Shown one piece after another: positions 49,401 to 58,400 of a DNA stretch of 64,000 nt. Numbering within the stretch: the first letter of the stretch is position 1; every line of letters starts with the position of its first letter. The stretch covers positions 229,280,961 to 229,344,960 of the forward strand of contig CP136066.1 of the NCBI GenBank assembly GCA_032622095.1, given 5' to 3'. The stretch is from Siphonodentalium dalli (lineage: Eukaryota > Mollusca > Scaphopoda > Gadilida > Siphonodentaliidae). The notes under the pieces are model-generated. The model did not search any database and had not been told where the DNA came from. It saw nothing but the letters and a program-made list of their open reading frames with translations. The position numbers and the translations under genes are program-made.

Positions 49401-52400
49401 ACACTCTTCTATATGCTTCTATATATGTGTGGGGCTCCCTGCAGGGTAATGGATGTTTTTTATTTTATGTCCTAAAAATTGTAAGAAACATTTATTTAAA
49501 AAAAATGATAAAAAATTGTTAGGCCAATGCATTCTCTTATATATGCGAGGCGACCTATGGTCGACTCGCATATATAAGAGAATGCATTGGCACAGGGTAA
49601 AAAATCCCGACTTACGACTGGATTTGATATGGAGGGTCACATATCGGCCTCAGACAGAGGATCGAAGGCTGATATGAAGTTACCGGAGGGAGGTGTTCTT
49701 TAGGGTGTGCCGAAGTATGTAGTCATACAAAGAGTAAAACCCAAGATGGCTAAAACCTAAGACGGCTGCTGGCAATGCAATTTTGAACAAATCTATGGCT
49801 CCCATCTAGAGGTTGCCCTGAAGATTCATATGAAGTTTTGTCATGATCGGATGAGGGATGTGGACTGTAGGGTATGCCAAACGATTTAGTCATGCAAAGA
49901 GTAAAATCCAAGATGGAAGCCGGCAGCTATTTTATTCATCGCAAATTGTTCAAATTCGATAGCTCCCAACATGTGATCCCTATGCCTGTAAATTTTCAAA
50001 ACAATTCTCCAATAAATGCGGGCTGCTGGCAGCCATGTTTTTCCCAAATTTCGGAAAAATCGATGGCTCCCATCTAGATGTCACCCCGAAGATCCATATG
50101 AAGTTTGGTGATGATCAGATGAGAGATGTGACCTGTAGGGTGTGCTAATGGAAATTGCTGATGGATGGGCAACGATGGACGCTAACGGAAATTGTTGACG
50201 GACGGGCGACGACGGACACTAACCCATGGCAAGAGCTCAAACTTGACTTGCTAAAGATTTTGTCTCCATATTCATAAATAATGACTGGACAATCTACATA
50301 AAATTATGTTACAGCACTTCATTCTACAGTTTGAAACCCAGTACTCAATCAGTGCCACTCACCCACTAACTTTAGCATCATTCTGAATATGGGCACCATA
50401 AAACAATAAAAAAATATGACCATACGTAAACGTAATTTGCGCCCGCTCATTAATTTTCAAGGAATTATCCATCTGTACCATTATCAGATATTTTTGTTAT
50501 CTATTGAATGACTTGAGGATAATCCTTAAGGGTACATTATAATTGCATATAGGTAAATGGTCACATAAATTGCATGGAATCATTTAATTGATAATTTTCG
50601 CAGAGCAAAGTACTCTGCAAATAGCCAAATTGTATAGGATTCCCACCCCCAAATAAAACTACATGTACAGTATTTGTTTTGTCATCATGTTCAGATGGTT
50701 TCATGTGTAAAACATTTCCTATTCAAATTATTTGTCCCAGTGTCATTTGATAGAACATATAGACTTCAAACTTCAAAAAATACGCCTGTGGTAATTTCAA
50801 CAAAGAGCCATAACAAGTAATCCATATGCCAAATTTTTAAACAAACAGATAATTATAACTAGGGTTGCCACGACTATGAGTTTTCATAATCGACTAATCG
50901 ACTAATCGACCATTATAATCGACGGTAAAAAAGTTAAAAATTACAATGACTACTTTACATCCTGTATTATAAACTGTCAGTCAGCAGGTTTGTCCTTCTG
51001 AGGCCCTCGCCTGTCATCGGCCACTTAAACTCAAATTTGCGCAGCTGGTAAATGCCCTCCTCGTCGTTATTCCCGCAGACGTGAATTTTTTATAATATCT
51101 GTCCAGTCAATCAACGTTCCCCGTGAACATGCATTGCGGTGCCAATAGAAAGCGTGTGGAATTGTCGCATACATATTGAAAACAGACTATAGTTAGTTTT
51201 GCAGAGAATTCCACTGTGTATCGATTACGTCACCTGATATACATAGATCACTTAAGTTTATTTCGCGGGCTTCGGTGTGGGCGCTCGCCTCTTGTTAATT
51301 ACAAATTAATAGTTTATATACGTTACCACATTGGAAAATGTAATGTATGTAGCACTATATAAGTGATAACACAAACTTGTTACTGATTAACTGTCAAGTA
51401 ACTTTGAACATTCCATGTCCCGCGAACTTTCTGACTTTGTGAATAATGGTGACCGTTTTATAGTATGAAATTTGAGAAATGAGACATAGGCGCAGTCCGA
51501 TGCACGTCGTCCATTTGCCAATAATGATAGCTAATTACCGATCCATAGGAACATCAATTCACAGTTGAACATAATTTATAAACAATGACAAGGCCATAAC
51601 ACAACATTAAAGGAAGCCGCTGGACCACCACGACTGTGACAACATGTCGTACACCGAATTCTTTGAAGATGACCGCCAATCGTCGGCTGCGACATCAAAG
51701 CCGCACCGTACCAGAAGTGGCGAGAGAACAGGCTGTCGGGTGGTAAATTGTGCTACATACACTGTTAACTTTTACTTCCAGGCATGGCATTTGTGCATAG
51801 TACTGCTTACATACACAACCATACCCACCCCCACTTGGGCGATTAGTCGACGAAAGTAAATAACCGTCGACTACCGCACCTGTCAAAGGTTAGTCGATTA
51901 ATCAAATAATCGTGGCAAGCCTAACTATAACTAAAGCTATCACCCGGAACCCAAAATAATCGTCAAGTTATAAATAAGTCAACAAGGAACATAACTCAAG
52001 TTAAAATAGGTGGATGGAACCCAAATTCGAACTTGACCTGTATTTTCATATGAGTAATCCATGTACCAAATTTGAAAACAATCAAATAACTAAAAATATA
52101 GTTATCACCCGGAAACCAAAATAATTGGCAAATTCTAAGTCGACAAGGTCCATAACTCTGGCAGAAATGGGTGGACCGAATCCAAATTCGATCTTGACCT
52201 GTATTTTCATGTGGCTAATCTACAGTCGGGCAACTAAAACTAAAGTTATCATCCGGAAACCAAAATAATCCGGCAAATTCTAAGTCGACAAGGATCATAA
52301 CTCTGGCAAAAATTGGTGGGCGGAACCCATTTGAACTTGACTTGTATTATAGGCTTGTGAATTCAAATACCAAATTTCATTCCATTCAGTTCAGATTTAC

Positions 52401-55400
52401 TAAAGTTATCATCTGGAAAAAAAATTGAGTATAAATTCCAACAAAAAGAGCAGTAACTCTGGTGAAAATTGGCGGGTGGAACCCGAATTCGAACTTGACC
52501 TGTATTTTGTGCCAGTAAACCCACATACCAAATTTCATTCCATTCAGTTCAGTCTTACTAAAGTTATCATCCGGAAAAGAAATTGAAAGTGTCAATGACA
52601 CTGTAGTTCAACTTTGGGAAGAAGTTAAATTTGTGTGATGAGCAATGAATGGAAAAATGAGAAAGGAGTGTAAATGAAAGTGTCAATGACACTGTAGCTC
52701 AACTTTGTAAAGAAGGTAATTTTTTTGTGATGAGCAATGAATAGAGAGATTAAAAAGGAGTGTAAATGAAAGTGTCAATGACACTGTAGCTCAACTTGGA
52801 AAGGGAATAATTTCTTGTGTTACAGTCAATGGAGTGATTAGGAATGTGTTAAGTTGAAAGGCCTAGTTATACAAAGAGTAAAATCCAAGATGGCCACTGG
52901 CAGCCATGTTTTTTTGCCGAATGACCCCAAAAAGACTCTCTCTCTCGTTCCCATTTACATGTCATTGTTAACATCCATCACAAATTTCATGATGATCCGA
53001 CAAAAGATACGACCTGTAGCCTGTGTCAAATGATTTAGTCATGCAAAGAGTAAAATCCAAGATGGCTGCTGGCGGACATGTGTTTTGGCGGAACGACCCC
53101 AAAATTACTCGTTCCCATCTACATGTCTATATTAACATCCATGACAAATTTCATGATGATCAGACGAACAGTACGACCTGTATCCCGTGCTAATGAATTG
53201 AATTTTGAAATCCAAGATGGCCATGTTTTTTTGCCGAATGACCCCAAAATGACTCGTTCCCATCTACATGTCAATATTAACTTCCACGACAAATTTCATG
53301 ATGATCAAACTAACATTCCGGCCTGTAGTCTGCTAATTTATTGAATTATGAAATCCAAGATGGCCACTGGCGGCCATGTTTTTTTGCCGAATGACCCCAA
53401 AATGACTCGTTCCCATCTATATGTCAATGTCAACAGCCATGACAAATTTCATAACGATCCGAACAAAGGTACGACCTGTAGTCTGCCAAAAGATTTAGTC
53501 ATGCAAAGAGTAAAATCCAAGAAGGCTGCTGGCGGCCATGTTTTTTGGCCAAATGACCCCAAAATGACTCGTTCCCATCTAGATGTCAATGTCAACAGCC
53601 ATGACAAATTTCATAATGATGCGACCAAAGGTACGACCTGTATCCCGTGCCAAACGATTTAGTCATGCAAAGAACAAAATCCAAGATGGCTGCTGGCGGC
53701 CATGTTTTTTGGCCGAATGACCCCAAAATGACTCGTTTCCCATCTACATGTTATTGTTAACATCCATGACAAATTTCATAATGATCCGACCAAAGGTACG
53801 ACCTGTAGCCCGTGCCAAAGGAGTTAGTCATGCAAAGAGTAAAATCCAAGATGGCTTCCCGCGGCCATGTTTTATGGCTGAACAACCCAAAAATGACACG
53901 TTCCCATCTATATGTCATTGTTAACGTCCATGACAAATTTCATAATGATTAGATCAAAGGTAGGACCTGTAGCCCGTGCCAAACAATTTAGTCATGCAAA
54001 GAGTAAAATCCAAAATGGCTGCTGGCGGCCATGTTTTTTGGCCGAACGACCCCAAAATGACTCGTTCCCATCTACATGTCAATATTAATATCCATGACAA
54101 ATTTCATGATGATCAGACGAACGGGAGGACCTGTAGCCCGTGCTAATGGATTGAATTTAGAAATCCAAGATGGCCACTGGCGGCCATGTTTTTTTCCCGA
54201 ATGACCCCAAAATGACAGCTATGACAAATTTTATAATGATCCGACCAAAGGTATGACCTGTAGCCCGTGCTAAAGGAAATTGTTGACGCATCACACACGC
54301 ACACGACAAAGCCATGGCAATAGCTCAAACTTAACAAAGTAAAGTTGAGCTAAAAATGAGCAGTAAAGGATTTAGTCATACACAGAGTAAAATCCAAGAT
54401 GGCAGCTGATGGGCATGTTTTTTGGCCGAATGACCCCAAAATGATTTGTTCCCATCTACATGTCATTATTAACATCCATGACAAATTTTAAGATTATCAA
54501 ACTAAAGGTACAGCCTGTAGCTTAAAGGATTTAGTCATACAAAGAGTAAAATCCAAGATGGCTGCTGGCGGCGATGTTTTTTGTCCGAATGACCCCAAAA
54601 TTACTCTTTCCCATCTACATTCCAATTGCAACAACCATGAAAAATTACTTGATGATCAGACTAAAGGTACGACCTGTAGCCCGTGCTAAATGATTTAGTC
54701 ATACAAAGAGTAAAATCCAAGATGGCTGCTGGTGGCCATGTTTTTTGGCCGAATGACCTCAAAATGACTCGTTCCCATCTACATGTCAATATTAACATCA
54801 TTGACAAATTTCATGATGATCAGACGAACAGTACGACCTGTAGCCCGTGCTAATGGATTGAATTTTTAAATCAAAGATGGCTGCTGGCGGCCATGTTTTT
54901 CGGCCGAATGAGCCCAAAATGACTCATTCTCATCTACATGCCATTGTTAACATTCATAACAAATTTTATGATGATCAGACAAAAGGTACGACCTGTAGCC
55001 CGTGCTAAAGGATTTAGTCATACAAAGAGTAAAATACAAGATGGCTGCTGGCGGCCATGTTTTTTTGCCGAATGACCCCAACATGACTCGTTCCCATCTA
55101 CATGTCATTATTAACATTCATAACAAATTTTATGATGATCAGACTAAAGGTACGACCTGTAGCCTGTGCAAAAGGATTTAGTCATACAAAGAGTAAAATC
55201 CAAGATGGCTGCTGGCGGCCGTGTTTTTCAGCCAAATGACCCCAAAATGACTCGTTCCCATCTACATGTCATTATTAAAATCCATGACAAATTTTATGAT
55301 GATCAGACCAAAGGTACGACCTGTAGCCCGTGCTAAAGGATTTAGTCATACAAAGAGTAAAATCCAAGATAGCTGCTGGCGGCCATGTTTTTTGCCCGAA

Positions 55401-58400
55401 TGACCCCAAAATTACTCGTTCCCATCTACATGTCAATATTAACATCCATGACAAATTTCATGACAATAACGAAGAGTAAGGCCTGTAGCCCGTGCTAATG
55501 GATTGAATTTTGAAATCCAAGATGGCCGATGGCGGCCATGTTTTTTTTCCGAATGACCCCAAAATGACTCGTTCCCATCTACATTCCAATTTAAACAGCC
55601 ATGACAAATTTCATGATGATCAGACTAAAGCTACGACCTGTAGCCCGTGCTAAAGGATTTAGTCATACAAAGAGTAAAATCCAAGATGACTGCTGGCGGC
55701 CATGTTTTTTGGCCAATCGACCCCAAAATGACTCGTTCCCATCTACATGTCATATTTAACATCCATGACAAATTTTTATGATGATCTGACCAAAGGTACG
55801 ACCTGTAACCCGTGCTAATGGATTGAATTTTGAAATCAAAGATGGCCACTGGCAGCCATGTTTTTTGTCCGAATGACCCCAAAATGACTCGTTCCCATCT
55901 ACATTCCAATTTAAACAGCCATGACAAATTTCATGATGATCAGCCTAAAGGTACGACCTATAGCCAATGCTAAAGGATTTAGTCATACAAAGAGTAAAAT
56001 CCAAGATGGCTGCTGGCGGCCATGTTTTTTGGCCGAATGACCCCAAAATAACTCGTCCCATCTACATGTCATTGTTAACATCCATTACATATTTTATGAT
56101 GATCCGACCAAAGGTACGACCTGTAGGCCGTGCCAAAGAATTTAGTCATGCAAAGAGTAAAATCTAAGACGGCTGCTGGTGGCCATGTTTTTTGGCCGAA
56201 TGACCCCAAAATTACTCGTTCCCATCTACATGTCAATATTAATAATAAATATCCATGACAAATTTCATGATGATCAGACAAACAGTACGACCTGTAGCCT
56301 GTGCTAATGGATTGAATATTGAAATCCAAGATGGCCGCCAGGCCATGTTTTTTTTCCGAATGACCCCAAAATGAATCGTTTCGGTCTAAATGTTGATGTC
56401 AAATTTCATAATGATCCAACCAAAGGTACGACCTGTAGCCTGTATTGTTGACGAATCACACACGCACACACGGACGACGGACGACAAAGCCATGGCAATA
56501 GCTCAAACTTTACAAAGTAAAGTTGAGCTAAAAAGCGAATGGACATAATACTTTAGAAATAGAATTTTTCTGAAGAAGTTTCTATAGAAATTTGATAATA
56601 AAGAAACTTTCCAGAAAAGATGAGGCCTAAGCAGAATGAGGTCCCCAGAGGGTGAATTTAGTTATGCTAGCCCGCTATACTAAATTCACCCTCTTTGGAC
56701 CTCATTCTGCAAATGACAGGCACACTAAACTCAGGCTTGCCTGCATTCATGTCAATGCAACGAATGAACCAACACAGCAGATTCGTCTGAACGTTACTTA
56801 AAGGCACGGATGGCATTCATGGTGGGCATTGCTGTTAAAATTGTCACATCCATTAATACCGCAATAAATAGGAAGAATATTAAAATATAAACAGACTTTG
56901 TTCTTATCTCAATTAGAAATATGGTGTAAATAGTATGCTATTGTCAAGTTTGTTTGCTTTGTTATGTAAACAATAGCCAAAAATGTTACAGAACCTGGCT
57001 TTTGTATACATAAGACATTGTACAAACATTACAATAACATACTATCTACACGACAATTATGATTGGTATAAGAACCATTTGTCTATATTTTAATGTTCTT
57101 TCTGTTTATGGCAGTTTTAACAGGTGTGACTATTCTAATAGCATACATATCATGAAGGTCACCCATTCCTTTAAGCCCATAGCCAATTAGCCATACCATT
57201 TTCTGTATTGTTGAGGTTCTTGAGATATAGGGTCCAATTCCCTCGAGACTGACGCTGATAAAGTTAAATACAGTCCACAGAAACAGGTAAAATTCAGCTC
57301 CGTGCCAGTAGAAGATGAACAGAAAGCAAGCGCATGACGCTAGGATCTGTCTCGACAATCCATAATGAGATCCTCCCATAGGTACGTAGATGTGACTGGA
57401 ATGTGATAAATAATATAGTATTAATGAGTTTGTAATGGAAATTAGCTGGAGTAATGCTATTTTTGTACTTGAATTTATGTCATCTTCATTCAGAGTTAAC
57501 TCTTTACCCAACAGAACGGCCCTGTGCCAATGCATTCTCTTATATATGCGAGTCGACCATAGGTCGCCTCGCATATATAAGAGAATGCATTGGCACAGGG
57601 CCGTATTGGCCAATGCATTCTCTTATATATGCGAGGCGACCTATGGTCGACTCGCATATATAAGAGAATGCATTGGCACAGGGCATAACTGTAACCATCA
57701 CAATGTGGTTAATGAGCCGGTTCCAATGATATCCATATTTGTATGGTGTTATTGAGACAGACCGAAGATATTTTAGGCTGTTGAAGCTTTATTTGGGCGT
57801 TTTTGGCCGGTTTGTTGGGTAAAGGGTAAACCTGACATCAATGTATGTTCTAAAAATTGGTGTGTGGCCTTATCTACGAGGGATAGTATCCCTAAATTCA
57901 CCCTCTGGAGACCTCATTCTGCAAAATGACGGGCACCATATTCTCATTTTCTCTGGAAAGTTTCTCTATATCCCCAAATTGGCAGACGACACATTGCATA
58001 ATTGAGGTTCCCAATGGGTGTACATCACAATATTCACCATTTGGGAACCTCATTCTGAGGCTATGTCTCCCATAACAGATGAGGCCATGCAGAATGAGGT
58101 TCCCAGAGGGTGAATTTGGTGATGCCAGCCCGCTATGTGGGATAGGGTCACTAAATTCACTCTCTGGGGACCTCATTCTGCAAATGACAGGCACCATATT
58201 CTCATGCCAGGTCATTTTCCCAAACAATTTACAGACTATATCTGATTTTGTGACGTCACCAATTATTATCTAAATACGACACTGATTTTTTTTGTCGCAC
58301 AGTAGATCGGTGGGCTTAAAAGCATTAATGTCGTAATCTGAAATAAATGTGTGCATCTTTCAATGGCCAGCGTTCCAAAATGAGGGGAATTACTATCGGA

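Noticed and set aside
50362-50381. 20-nt HHAT micro-exon between acceptor- and donor-like sites
   Set aside because: The flanking exons join in phase 0; a 20-nt exon would break the frame and the protein alignment has no gap there.
53348-56329. Frames of 60-104 codons in the 'aagatggc' array
   Set aside because: Repeat-derived, present on both strands with frameshifts between units.
56797-56831. Additional HHAT exon
   Set aside because: It is short, its length and frame do not fit the phase-0 intron, and its translation does not match HHAT.
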